DNA of 39,512 bases from a virus, in the IMG/VR virus record IMGVR_UViG_3300023301_000034, positions 1-39,512 of that record, one strand, 5' to 3'. Shown here one piece after another: positions 30,079 to 36,614 of this stretch; positions within the stretch are counted from its first letter, which is position 1, and every line of letters begins with the position of its first letter. The translations under genes were made by a program, and so were the position numbers. The notes beneath the pieces were generated by a model. The model ran no database searches and was not told the origin of the DNA. It was given only the letters and a program-made list of their open reading frames with translations.

Positions 30079-30720
30079 ATGGCCAAGACCCCCGCTGAAG
30101 CTCCCCGCTCCATCACCATGCTGGACGGCACCGTTGTTGAGTTCCCCGGCAAGCGCCGGCTGCAGAAGTCGTCCATCGCTGCGGCCGATGGCACGCTGAA
30201 GGTCCGCCTGGACTTCGAGAACGGCGAAGTGCGCATCTTGACCCTGCGCCCGGACATGATCGCCCTGTACGCTTTGCACGGCGCCGAGCAGAAGCTGGGC
30301 GATGAGATCAGCGGCGTGGACGATATCGACGATTGCGTCGAGACGATCGACCAGCTGATGGGCCGGCTGGACGCGGGCGACTGGCGGAAGGAAACCACCG
30401 GCAGCGGCAGCGGCATGGCCGGCGCCAGCATCCTGGCCCGTGCCTTGGTCGCCGTGACCGGCCAGTCGATCGCCGTCGTTCGCGGCTACCTGTCCGGCCT
30501 GGACGGCAAGACCAAGACCGCCCTGCGCGTCTCGGCCGAGGTCGCTCCGACGATCAAGGTGCTCGAGGACGAAAAGGCCGCACGCGCCGCTGCTCGCGGG
30601 GTGAAGGTCGGCCCGAAGGTTGACGTTGCCGCCGCTTTGGCCGGCCTGGCCGCCGCCGGTGGCGTGGGCGTGACCTCTGCCTTCAACCAGGCCGGCACCG
30701 CCGAGCCCGCGCCGATGTAA
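30079..30720 (+). CDS. Uncharacterised phage protein, paralogue of the 27967 gene
   Basis: 213 aa from ATG 30079 with AAGGA upstream. Beta N-terminus (SITMLDGTVVEFPGKRR, LKVRLDFENGEVRILTL), then MIALYALHGAEQKLGDEISGVDDIDDCVETIDQLMGRLDAGDWRK, Gly/Ser linker (ETTGSGSGMAG), helix ASILARALVAVTGQSIAVVRGYLSGLDGKTKTALR and a Lys/Ala-rich tail with 'KAARAAARG'. It shares order and key residues with the 27967 product. A single-gene unit between its own promoter and a strong terminator suggests high expression; an abundant accessory protein for phage DNA or RNA is possible. Confidence 0.78.
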   Translation: MAKTPAEAPRSITMLDGTVVEFPGKRRLQKSSIAAADGTLKVRLDFENGEVRILTLRPDMIALYALHGAEQKLGDEISGVDDIDDCVETIDQLMGRLDAGDWRKETTGSGSGMAGASILARALVAVTGQSIAVVRGYLSGLDGKTKTALRVSAEVAPTIKVLEDEKAARAAARGVKVGPKVDVAAALAGLAAAGGVGVTSAFNQAGTAEPAPM

Positions 30721-30739
30721 GATCCCTGGCAGTCTCCCT

Positions 30740-30758
30740 CCGAGCTTCGCCCGCTCGG
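30740..30758 (+). other. Small hairpin upstream of the terminator
   Basis: CCGAGC-TTCGCCC-GCTCGG followed by TT, five bases before the main terminator stem. It may help transcript release or protect the RNA end. Confidence 0.5.
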
Positions 30759-30762
30759 TTCG

Positions 30763-30797
30763 CCCCCGCAAGGTCACAAGCCCTGCGGGGGTTTTTT
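30763..30797 (+). terminator. Strong intrinsic terminator after 30079
   Basis: CCCCCGCA (30763-30770) pairs with TGCGGGGG (30784-30791) around a 13-base loop, followed by six T (30792-30797). This is a textbook Rho-independent terminator and closes the single-gene unit. Confidence 0.9.
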
Positions 30798-30813
30798 CTT
30801 GGCAGGCTGGCGC

Positions 30814-30832
30814 GGGGTGGGGTAGGGTAGGG
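30814..30832 (+). other. Predicted G-quadruplex motif
   Basis: GGGGTGGGGTAGGGTAGGG has four G runs of at least three with one- or two-base loops, a canonical quadruplex pattern, on the non-template strand immediately upstream of the next promoter. Confidence 0.75.
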
Positions 30833-30860
30833 TTTACACCTAGTTGCGCCCGGCAATAAT
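30833..30860 (+). promoter_or_regulatory. Promoter for the 30932-32832 gene run
   Basis: TTTACA (30833-30838), a 16-base spacer and AATAAT (30855-30860), each five of six consensus bases. A second -10-like CATAAT lies at 30866-30871. It starts downstream of a terminator, so a promoter is needed here. Confidence 0.55.
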
Positions 30861-30931
30861 GCGGGCATAATGGCCGGGTGGCATTCAAAAACAATGCCAC
30901 GTGCCATCACTACCCCCCAGGAGTCTGCACC

Positions 30932-31231
30932 ATGACACGCACTGCACCGGAAACCGTCAACCGCTTGAACCTTGCCAACCAGTACAAGCTGATCCAGTAC
31001 GTCGAAACGGAGTATCGTAAATCGGGATTGACCTTCGTCGCGTTCGCCAAGCAGGCGGCGGAAGCGCTCGGCTTCCCCGTTACCTCTGGCAATATCAGCG
31101 GTTGCTGCGAAGCACTGAACCTCCCCAGCAACCGCGAAGTCGCACGCGACCAGCCCCCGGCCACGGTGCTGGCTCGCTTGGACCGCATCGAGGCCGTGCT
31201 CAAAAAGCTCGGGTTCGGGGAGCCGTCATGA
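30932..31231 (+). CDS. Putative small DNA-binding regulator (99 aa)
   Basis: 99 aa from ATG 30932 with CAGGAG nine bases upstream. Residues 12-65 suggest a helix-turn-helix: YKLIQYVETEYRKSG, FVAFAKQAAEALG, then TSGNISGCCEALNLPSNR as a recognition-helix region. The C-terminus has a short heptad helix (TVLARLDRIEAVLKKLGF) that could dimerise. First gene of a new transcription unit, the usual position of a regulator. Its operator may be one of the repeated sites near promoters, but none can be assigned. The DNA-binding call is moderate. Confidence 0.6.
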   Translation: MTRTAPETVNRLNLANQYKLIQYVETEYRKSGLTFVAFAKQAAEALGFPVTSGNISGCCEALNLPSNREVARDQPPATVLARLDRIEAVLKKLGFGEPS

Positions 31232-31446
31232 GAACATCCCTTCGAGGCCACCAGCTCCCCGAGAGCGAGGCCGAATTCAACCAGCTTGCCGCCCAGGGCA
31301 CGCTCCGCTACCGCGTTTGCCAGGACTGCGAGGTCGAGTTCTCCCCCGCCAATACCTTCACCCGGCTGGGCTGGGCCGAAGGCCAGATCAGCGGTGTCTG
31401 CGAAGACTGCTTCAACGCACTGTTCGAGGAGCCTGACAATGGCTGA
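31228..31446 (+). CDS. Small CxxC zinc-binding-type protein (72 aa)
   Basis: 72 aa. ATG 31228 overlaps the previous stop (ATGA). The sequence has CQDCEVEFSPANTFTR and, about 30 residues on, GVCEDCFNALFEEP: two CxxC pairs that would hold one zinc ion in a treble-clef or rubredoxin-like knuckle. Early phage proteins of this kind often bind host transcription or replication proteins. The function here is unknown. Confidence 0.68.
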   Translation: MRTSLRGHQLPESEAEFNQLAAQGTLRYRVCQDCEVEFSPANTFTRLGWAEGQISGVCEDCFNALFEEPDNG

Positions 31447-31963
31447 TCTTTCCTCCCTCCAGGCGCTCGTCGCCAAAGCCCAGGCCGCAGTCGCCGCCAA
31501 GGCCTCCACCAAGGCCGCCGAGGGCAAGGTCAAAACGGCCCGCTCCGAGCCCGAGCGCGAGGCCGCGCAGTCCGCCTTGGCCGAGATGCTCGCCATCGTG
31601 GACTGGCGCAGCACCGCCTTGGTCCTGCTCATGGACACCTGGGACTGCGCGTGCGGTGCCCACGATCAATCTCCGCAGGGGATCTACCTCCACCAAGAGC
31701 ACACCCGGATGGCTAACTCTACCCGGCTGACGCCTATCCGCAGTCAGCGCGACGGGAACGACCTCCCCAAGCGGGTAAAGCTCGAACACCGCATCGTCGC
31801 AGTCTGCGGGTATTGCGCGCCGGAGTTGGGCTTTGAGCGGTTCCTCGAGCGGCCGACCACACCCGAGGAAAAGGCCCGCGCCAACCGCCGCCCTGGCATG
31901 TACGTCGCGGAGTGGCACGATAAGCGGCGCCAGCTTGCAGGAGTCCCCCATGGAACTCCTTGA
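31439..31963 (+). CDS. Uncharacterised protein with putative zinc site (174 aa)
   Basis: 174 aa from ATG 31439, overlapping the previous gene by eight bases. Residues 1-60 are an Ala/Lys/Glu-rich helix (coiled-coil-like). Then WDCACGAHDQSPQGIYLHQEHTRM with CxC and several His, and later VAVCGYCAPELGFERFLE with a second CxxC, which together suggest a metal-binding fold. The C-terminus is basic (EEKARANRRPGMYVAEWHDKRRQ). I recall similar proteins in early regions of other phages but no function. Confidence 0.68.
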   Translation: MADLSSLQALVAKAQAAVAAKASTKAAEGKVKTARSEPEREAAQSALAEMLAIVDWRSTALVLLMDTWDCACGAHDQSPQGIYLHQEHTRMANSTRLTPIRSQRDGNDLPKRVKLEHRIVAVCGYCAPELGFERFLERPTTPEEKARANRRPGMYVAEWHDKRRQLAGVPHGTP

Positions 31964-32288
31964 CTGGATCGACCTCCTCGCCCAAGAGCGTCGCTTGGCT
32001 TCCGTCGGTCAAGACTGGCATGTCGAGCCCTCCGGCCGCATTCGCAACACCCGAGGCCAGTGCCCGCTCTGCGCCTGGGCTGAGCTGCAAGGCGGCGCCC
32101 AGCACACCGTCGCTTGGACGTGGGCTTTCCGCGACCTCTTCGGCAACGACACCCCCTTCGGCGATGCAGATATCCTCGCTGACGCCGCAGACAAGCCCAT
32201 GCGCAAGACGCGAGTGCATGCCCCGGAAGTTTTCTTCGCCCGCGCCTATCTCCTCAACCTGCTCAACCTCCAGGAGCGTACAGAATGA
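31950..32288 (+). CDS. Uncharacterised protein (112 aa)
   Basis: 112 aa from ATG 31950, overlapping the previous gene. Starts with a helix (ELLDWIDLLAQERRLASVG), then CPLCAWAELQGGAQHTVAWTWAF with one CxxC pair near a probable zinc or structural site, and ends helical (PEVFFARAYLLNLLNLQERTE). It is followed by another gene overlapping by four bases, so translation is coupled. No family recognised. Confidence 0.66.
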   Translation: MELLDWIDLLAQERRLASVGQDWHVEPSGRIRNTRGQCPLCAWAELQGGAQHTVAWTWAFRDLFGNDTPFGDADILADAADKPMRKTRVHAPEVFFARAYLLNLLNLQERTE

Positions 32289-32515
32289 CCCCCACCAAGC
32301 GCAAGTCCAGCCCCCTCGTCTCCGCCGCAGGCCGACTGCGCCAGCTCGCCGACGGCTACCTCTGCGCCAAGGAGCGCGCCAACTGCCGCAGCTGCGCCCA
32401 CTCCATCCCGCACATCCCCTTGCGACCGACCAGCCCCATCATCCTCCACTGCGGGCGCACTCGCACCATCGTCGCCTCCTACGGTGTTTGCAACCACTTC
32501 GAAAGCCACAAATGA
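32285..32515 (+). CDS. Small Cys-rich protein (76 aa)
   Basis: 76 aa, start ATGA-coupled to the previous stop. Basic N-terminus, helix (SAAGRLRQLADGYLCAKERA), then NCRSCAHSIPHIPL, a beta part ILHCGRTRTIV and GVCNHFESHK. The Cys and His at CxxC...C...CxH could bind one zinc. Several successive genes here carry such sites, suggesting a set of small metal-binding host-control proteins. Function unknown. Confidence 0.66.
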   Translation: MTPTKRKSSPLVSAAGRLRQLADGYLCAKERANCRSCAHSIPHIPLRPTSPIILHCGRTRTIVASYGVCNHFESHK

Positions 32516-32832
32516 TCTTCACCATGTCAGTGCCCGTCAAGCTGCCCCTGTTCACCCTTGAAATCGACTTCGACTACAACCCAGGTGACCCTGGCCAAAC
32601 CAGCGGGCCACCCGAGCGGTGCTACCCGCCGGAGGATGACGAGTTCGTCCTCAACTCCGTCCACCTTATCGAAGGGAAGGACAAGCGCGACGTAACCTCA
32701 CTCATCGTTTCCGAGCTTTGCGAGGGAACGATGGAGACAATCGAGGCCGCGTGCATGGAGTACTACGCCAAGTACGGCCAGGACGAGCGGGATGAGTACG
32801 AAGAGATCGACCGGGCGGATAGGCGTTACTGA
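32512..32832 (+). CDS. Small acidic uncharacterised protein (106 aa)
   Basis: 106 aa from ATG 32512 (ATGA overlap); ATG 32524 is an alternative start four codons on. Strongly acidic, beta N-terminus (VKLPLFTLEIDFDYNPGDPG) followed by EFVLNSVHLIEGKDKRDVTSLIVSELCEGTMETIEAACMEYY and a charged end (DERDEYEEIDRADRRY). Acidity and size would suit a DNA mimic or a factor-binding protein, but there is no further evidence. It ends the 30932-32832 gene run. Confidence 0.66.
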   Translation: MIFTMSVPVKLPLFTLEIDFDYNPGDPGQTSGPPERCYPPEDDEFVLNSVHLIEGKDKRDVTSLIVSELCEGTMETIEAACMEYYAKYGQDERDEYEEIDRADRRY

Positions 32833-32847
32833 ACGGGCAGAAATAGG

Positions 32848-32876
32848 TTGACAGCCTGGATACGCCCGGCCATAAT
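32848..32876 (+). promoter_or_regulatory. Early promoter, TTGACA-17-CATAAT
   Basis: TTGACA (32848-32853), 17 bases and CATAAT (32871-32876). The same -35, spacer length and -10 as the late promoter, and both have CCCGG just before the -10. It starts 35 bases before the 76-aa gene and drives the recombination block up to the terminator at 38444. Confidence 0.85.
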
Positions 32877-32910
32877 CGACGCATTATCCCCACCACTAAT
32901 CACCCCCACC

Positions 32911-33141
32911 ATGGCCCGCCCTCCCAAAATCGACCGCCCTGTCCGCCAGGAGATCTACCTCCCCGAGTCGCTGCACTCGGAACTAGCCCTCCGGCTGTAC
33001 AGCACGGCCGAGCAACGGGTGCCTCACGGCGCCTGGTCGAAGTTCTTCGAAGCCTTGGCGCGTCAAGCCTTGGCCCAACTCCCCCCGCCTGCGCCGAGCG
33101 ATCCCGCCCTGGCGCAATGGCAAACTCAAGCTGGAGCCTAA
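32911..33141 (+). CDS. Small putative ribbon-helix-helix-like protein (76 aa)
   Basis: 76 aa from ATG 32911. Residues 1-25 (ARPPKIDRPVRQEIYLPESL) and HSELALRLYSTAEQRVPHGAWSKFFEALARQAL match a small phage family I have seen widely (strand, helix, VPHGAxxxFF, helix). The strand-helix-helix order and basic N-terminus suggest DNA binding as a dimer. First gene after the promoter at 32848, so autoregulation is possible. Confidence 0.68.
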   Translation: MARPPKIDRPVRQEIYLPESLHSELALRLYSTAEQRVPHGAWSKFFEALARQALAQLPPPAPSDPALAQWQTQAGA

Positions 33142-33142
33142 C

Positions 33143-33391
33143 ATGGCACTCACACCTGAATCCACCCAGCGCTTGCAGATCTTGCAGGCCAAGGTCATAG
33201 CCGGCACGCACACGCTGGAGGAGCTGAAGGAAGGCATCTTCATCCTCCGCGCAGACCGCGTGGGCGCGCAAGTGGCCTCGACCAAGTCCCGCAGCGCGGC
33301 AGCGGTGTCCAAGCAGGTGGTCAACCCGGCCAACTTGCTGGCGGATTTGAAGGCCCTCGGGGCGAAACTGGCCTCGGGGCCGGTGGCCTAA
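33143..33391 (+). CDS. Small conserved phage protein (82 aa)
   Basis: 82 aa directly after the previous stop. Helical: TQRLQILQAKVIAGTHTLEELKEGIFILRADRVGAQVA, then a Ser/Ala linker and LLADLKALGAKLASG. The GThTLEElkegi.ilRadR core occurs in other phages next to the preceding gene family, as I recall. Function unknown. Confidence 0.7.
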   Translation: MALTPESTQRLQILQAKVIAGTHTLEELKEGIFILRADRVGAQVASTKSRSAAAVSKQVVNPANLLADLKALGAKLASGPVA

Positions 33392-33487
33392 CCAGCGCCA
33401 AGGGCTTCCCCCAAGCCCTTGCCAGTGGTTACTCTACAGTCCACTCCGCCCCGGCGGCACCGGCCATCCTCCCCTATCGGAGCTATC

Positions 33488-33784
33488 ATGCCCATTCCTG
33501 CTCTCCCCAAGACCGTCTCCCAAACGCTGCATTACTACCACTACGCCCAGCATCCTACCGAGCTCGTCATGTTCGACGCCCCGGTCGCCAGCGACGACCC
33601 CTCCTGGCTGCACGTGTTTTCCGTCACCGTCGAGATTCCCGTGCCCGAAGGCGCGCTCGAGGCCCTCTACGCTGGCATCGAGCCGCGCTTCGAGGCCGCG
33701 CGGGAGAAAATCAACCTGACCGCGGGCAACGCCATCGCCGCGCTCCATCGCGTCAAGACCACCCTCCTCGCGATCGAGAACTGA
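33488..33784 (+). CDS. Uncharacterised protein (98 aa)
   Basis: 98 aa from ATG 33488 with GGAG eight bases upstream; a longer start at 33419 lacks a ribosome site. Beta region (WLHVFSVTVEIPVPEGALEALYAGI) followed by a helix (EAAREKINLTAGNAIAALHRVKTTLLAIEN). Aromatic LHYYHYAQHP near the start. No family is recognised; part of the early replication operon. Confidence 0.65.
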   Translation: MPIPALPKTVSQTLHYYHYAQHPTELVMFDAPVASDDPSWLHVFSVTVEIPVPEGALEALYAGIEPRFEAAREKINLTAGNAIAALHRVKTTLLAIEN

Positions 33785-33785
33785 C

Positions 33786-34010
33786 ATGCACACCGTTGAG
33801 GATCTTGACGGTGTGACCGTCGCCCGCGGGCAGGCCGGCCCCGACACCTGCGCCCTTACCCTGCTCGCCGCCAGCGGCTTCTCCGAGCAGACCTACTACC
33901 CGGCGGAGTCCCTCACGATTGGCACCCTGGCCGGGGTGGCCGCCTTGCGCGATCTCTGCGATCGGCTGGTTGAGGCTCACCAAGAGGCGGCTGCGGCCGG
34001 CGGGGCATGA
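33786..34010 (+). CDS. Small uncharacterised protein (74 aa)
   Basis: 74 aa starting two bases after the previous stop (TGACATG). Acidic, with a hydrophobic core CALTLLAASGF and helix TLAGVAALRDLCDRLVEAHQEA. No motif. The next gene overlaps by four bases, so it is coupled in the operon. Confidence 0.62.
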   Translation: MHTVEDLDGVTVARGQAGPDTCALTLLAASGFSEQTYYPAESLTIGTLAGVAALRDLCDRLVEAHQEAAAAGGA

Positions 34011-34270
34011 GCTGCCTTGTCACGGGGTGCGCGCTTCTGGACGAGGAGAACGACCGCATGGTCTGGGGGGATCTGCACGCGGCTGACGTGGCTTACGCGT
34101 TCAACGCCACCCTGCTCGGGCAGGAAGCGGCGTGGCAGTCGCCCATCGCCATCATGACGACGACGCCGAGCGTCACGCTCGTGCGGGGGGCGGAGATGTT
34201 CGAGCGGCGCGGGGTGATCGTTTTCAGCGACGGCGTGCTGAATCTCGCTGCGGCGGGGCGCCTCCCATGA
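34007..34270 (+). CDS. Small uncharacterised protein (87 aa)
   Basis: 87 aa, ATGA-coupled on both sides. N-terminal SCLVTGCALLDEENDRMVWGDLHAADVAYAFNATLLG, then IAIMTTTPSVTLVRGAEMFERRGVIVFSDG. Two Cys near the start, no clear metal site. Soluble. Not identified. Confidence 0.62.
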   Translation: MSCLVTGCALLDEENDRMVWGDLHAADVAYAFNATLLGQEAAWQSPIAIMTTTPSVTLVRGAEMFERRGVIVFSDGVLNLAAAGRLP

Positions 34271-34407
34271 GCCCCGACGATATCCTCGTCTGGCCGGACG
34301 GCGAGTGGTGCTTCGCTCACGAGCTGGCCGAAATGGCCCACAGAGGCGACGATTACATCCGCATCGCCGACTGGGAAGAAGACTACTACAAGTACGTGGA
34401 GATCTGA
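34267..34407 (+). CDS. Very small acidic protein (46 aa)
   Basis: 46 aa starting as ATGA overlap and ending one base before the nuclease start. The sequence is DDILVWPDGEWCFAHELAEMAHRG followed by a Tyr/Asp/Glu-rich tail. The WPDGEW/HELAEM pattern occurs in tiny proteins of other phages, as far as I recall. Coupling on both ends argues it is real despite its size. Confidence 0.6.
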   Translation: MSPDDILVWPDGEWCFAHELAEMAHRGDDYIRIADWEEDYYKYVEI

Positions 34408-34408
34408 C

Positions 34409-35338
34409 ATGCGCCCACCCTTCCCCCTCGTCATCGACTCATCCATGATCAGCGCCTTCCGCTCCTGCCCCCGCAAGGCGTTCTACGGGTACTTCGAGCA
34501 CTGGAAGCCCGGCGTCGAGTCCGTCCACCTCGTCGCGGGCAAGGCCTTCGCCGCTGGGCTGGAAGTCGCCCGGCAGGCGTTTTACGTCCAAGGCCAGTCC
34601 GCGGACGATGCCCAAGCCCTCGGCCTCGCCGCCCTGTGGCTGGAATACGGCGACTTCGTCGAGCCCGAGAGTTCGCCCAAGGGCCCGCTCCGCATGGCGG
34701 GGGCGTTGGAGTTCTACTTCAACAGCTACCCGCTTGGTGCGGACGGGGCCAAGCCCCACATCTTCCCTTCCGCCGCCCACGGGATTGAGTTCTCCTTCGC
34801 CCAGCCGTTCCCCGTGACGCACCCGGAATCGGGGGAGCCCCTCATCTTCGTCGGTCGGGCGGATATGGCGGCTGACGCCTTCGGCGGGGTGTTCCTCTAC
34901 GATGAAAAAACCGCGTCGCAGCTCGGCCCCTCCTGGCTCAACCAGTGGGATCACCGAAGCCAGTTCACCGCATACTGCTGGGGGTTCCGGGAAGCGGGGT
35001 TCAAGCCCGCGGGTGTGGTCGTCCGGGGGGTTAGCATCCTCAAGAACGACTACGGCACCGCGCAGGTGATCTCCTACCGCTCCGGGTGGGAGATTGATCG
35101 CTGGCTGGAGCAGACCCGGCGCGACGTTGAGCGGATGAAGCAGGCCTGGCTCGACGGCTGGTGGGATTACAACCTCGACCACGCTTGCAACGAGTACGGC
35201 GGGTGCTCCTTCAGGATCATCTGCAAGTCCCCCGAGCCGGAAAAGTGGCTCCCCACATACTTCCACAAGCGCCGCTGGGACCCAGTCGCGCGGGAAGAGC
35301 GTTTGCTGAAACTTCAAGGAGACGGATCATGGCTGTAG
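34409..35338 (+). CDS. Cas4/RecB-like PD-(D/E)XK nuclease with Fe-S cysteines
   Basis: 309 aa. The nuclease core is complete: E127, GRADMAAD (D152), FLYDEKTAS (D165, K167) and QFTAY (Q185, Y189), the order of RecB-family domains. C20 (SCPRKAFYGYF) and C260, C266 and C272 (ACNEYGGC...IIC) are placed like the four ligands of the 4Fe-4S cluster in Cas4 and AddB. The likely activity is a metal-dependent DNA exonuclease that makes single-stranded ends for recombination. A Sak4-like ATPase and an ssDNA-binding candidate lie downstream, completing a phage recombination set. No CRISPR array or cas1/cas2 is present, so it is not a CRISPR gene here. Confidence 0.87.
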   Translation: MRPPFPLVIDSSMISAFRSCPRKAFYGYFEHWKPGVESVHLVAGKAFAAGLEVARQAFYVQGQSADDAQALGLAALWLEYGDFVEPESSPKGPLRMAGALEFYFNSYPLGADGAKPHIFPSAAHGIEFSFAQPFPVTHPESGEPLIFVGRADMAADAFGGVFLYDEKTASQLGPSWLNQWDHRSQFTAYCWGFREAGFKPAGVVVRGVSILKNDYGTAQVISYRSGWEIDRWLEQTRRDVERMKQAWLDGWWDYNLDHACNEYGGCSFRIICKSPEPEKWLPTYFHKRRWDPVAREERLLKLQGDGSWL

Positions 35339-35440
35339 GCCCGACCCCGCAACCGGAGTAGCCGAAGCGAGATAGTGCCTGCCGGGGCAATTCCGGTTGA
35401 TTGGCGGGTTAGGCCTGTTTCCGAAGCGAAAGGAAAGACG

Positions 35441-35818
35441 ATGAGCGACATAGTTGACCGCCTGCGGGAACGCCAGGTGCAGCGCTGGGTTCACAGCACG
35501 GGCGAGACGCCCCGAGCCGATGGTTACCGCAAGGACGCCGAGTGCCAAGAAGCCGCAGGCGAGATCGAGCGGCTGCGCGCAGCGCTGACCGTGGCGCAGG
35601 AGCTGGCAGCCCACTACGCAGAGCGCGAGCGCTGCGCGGCTTGGGTTGATGCAAGGCGCGACGCCTATTGCGCTGACTTTGGCGCTGTTGACCCAAGCAC
35701 CGGGACGCTTGAATTCGGGCGTGGTTCGCATGCAGAGGCCAAGCACGACTATGTGTCCGACTTGATCGAAATTGCCGATGGGCTGCGGGCCTTGGGGCCT
35801 GGCAATCCCGACCTGTAA
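35441..35818 (+). CDS. Small coiled-coil phage protein (125 aa)
   Basis: 125 aa from ATG 35441 with GGAAAG upstream; the 35375 start lies in a leader with an 8-bp inverted repeat. N-terminal SDIVDRLRERQVQRW and CQEAAGEIERLRAALTVAQELAAHYAERERCAAW form an amphipathic coiled coil, as in a common phage family of unknown role. The C-terminal region (TLEFGRGSHAEAKHDYVSDLIEIADGLR) is helical. Function unknown. Confidence 0.7.
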   Translation: MSDIVDRLRERQVQRWVHSTGETPRADGYRKDAECQEAAGEIERLRAALTVAQELAAHYAERERCAAWVDARRDAYCADFGAVDPSTGTLEFGRGSHAEAKHDYVSDLIEIADGLRALGPGNPDL

Positions 35819-35829
35819 CCAAGCAGCGC

Positions 35830-36171
35830 GTGAACCACTACTTCCTCGGGAACCAACTCCTGGCCTCGCGCCAGGTTGCCGACTGCCCTTCCCACTCCCA
35901 AGCCTATTTCTGCCCCGCCTGCGGGGAGATCTGGGCCCGGCTGGTTTCCGAGGCCTCCCCCGCCTACTTTGACAGCAATACGGTATACTGCCAGCGGCAC
36001 ACGCCGCAGGGCGTGCCTGGCTGGGGCGTCATACCCGGAACATTGTGTCAAGGGTCCATCTCGACCCTTTCCTCAATGCGCTGGATCGCGGCGATTGAGA
36101 GCCTTCCGCTGGCAGTGCTCGAGCGGGAGTTTCGTGTTATGTATGAGCACTGGAAAAAGGAAACAGAATGA
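35830..36171 (+). CDS. Putative zinc-finger protein (113 aa, GTG start)
   Basis: 113 aa from GTG 35830; no ATG start and no good ribosome site are seen, so the start is uncertain. The YFCPACGEIWARL motif and YCQRHTP about 30 residues later look like a CxxC...CxxH zinc ribbon. The C-terminus is helical and basic (RWIAAIESLPLAVLEREFRVMYEHWKKETE). DNA- or protein-binding is possible. It overlaps the next gene by four bases. Confidence 0.62.
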   Translation: MNHYFLGNQLLASRQVADCPSHSQAYFCPACGEIWARLVSEASPAYFDSNTVYCQRHTPQGVPGWGVIPGTLCQGSISTLSSMRWIAAIESLPLAVLEREFRVMYEHWKKETE

Positions 36172-36614
36172 CCGAGAACGGAAACAGAATGGTGCCGAGT
36201 GGGGTCGCCCTGGCAGTTAATACGCTCATCTACCACTGCCACGGAGCGGCGCTCAACGCGGGCTGGTGGCGCCACGGACCGACGGGCCTGGACTTGATCC
36301 AAGTCATCCACGTCCCGCGGGATGAACTGCAGCGGCTCCTCGCCAAGGCCATCGTCGCGCAGAAGCTCTGCCTCGTCCACAGCGAGATCTCCGAGGCCAT
36401 GGAAGGCCACCGGAAGGGGCTGATGGACGACAAGCTGCCCCACCGCACCATGCTCGAGGTCGAACTCGCCGACGCCATTATCCGCATCTGCGACTTGGCC
36501 GGGGCACTGAGCCTCGACCTGGGCGACGCGCTGACGGCAAAGATGGCCTACAACGCCGTGCGCCCGGACCACAAGCCCGAAGCGCGCGCGGCTGCCGGTG
36601 GGAAGGCTTACTAA
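36168..36614 (+). CDS. MazG-like nucleotide pyrophosphohydrolase
   Basis: 148 aa, ATGA-coupled to the previous gene. Residues 65-125 hold the all-alpha NTP pyrophosphohydrolase pattern: CLVHSEISEAMEGHRKG (E73, E76) and MLEVELADAIIRICDLAG (E97, D102), the E-x2-E...E-x-x-D metal site of MazG/dUTPase-like enzymes. Such phage enzymes cleave non-canonical or signalling nucleotides (dNTP or ppGpp-linked) and adjust pools during replication. Substrate not predictable. Located in the recombination operon. Confidence 0.8.
   Translation: MTENGNRMVPSGVALAVNTLIYHCHGAALNAGWWRHGPTGLDLIQVIHVPRDELQRLLAKAIVAQKLCLVHSEISEAMEGHRKGLMDDKLPHRTMLEVELADAIIRICDLAGALSLDLGDALTAKMAYNAVRPDHKPEARAAAGGKAY

Noticed and set aside
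34409-35338. Part of a CRISPR-Cas system because of Cas4 likeness
   Set aside because: No repeat-spacer array and no cas1 or cas2; neighbours are phage recombination genes.
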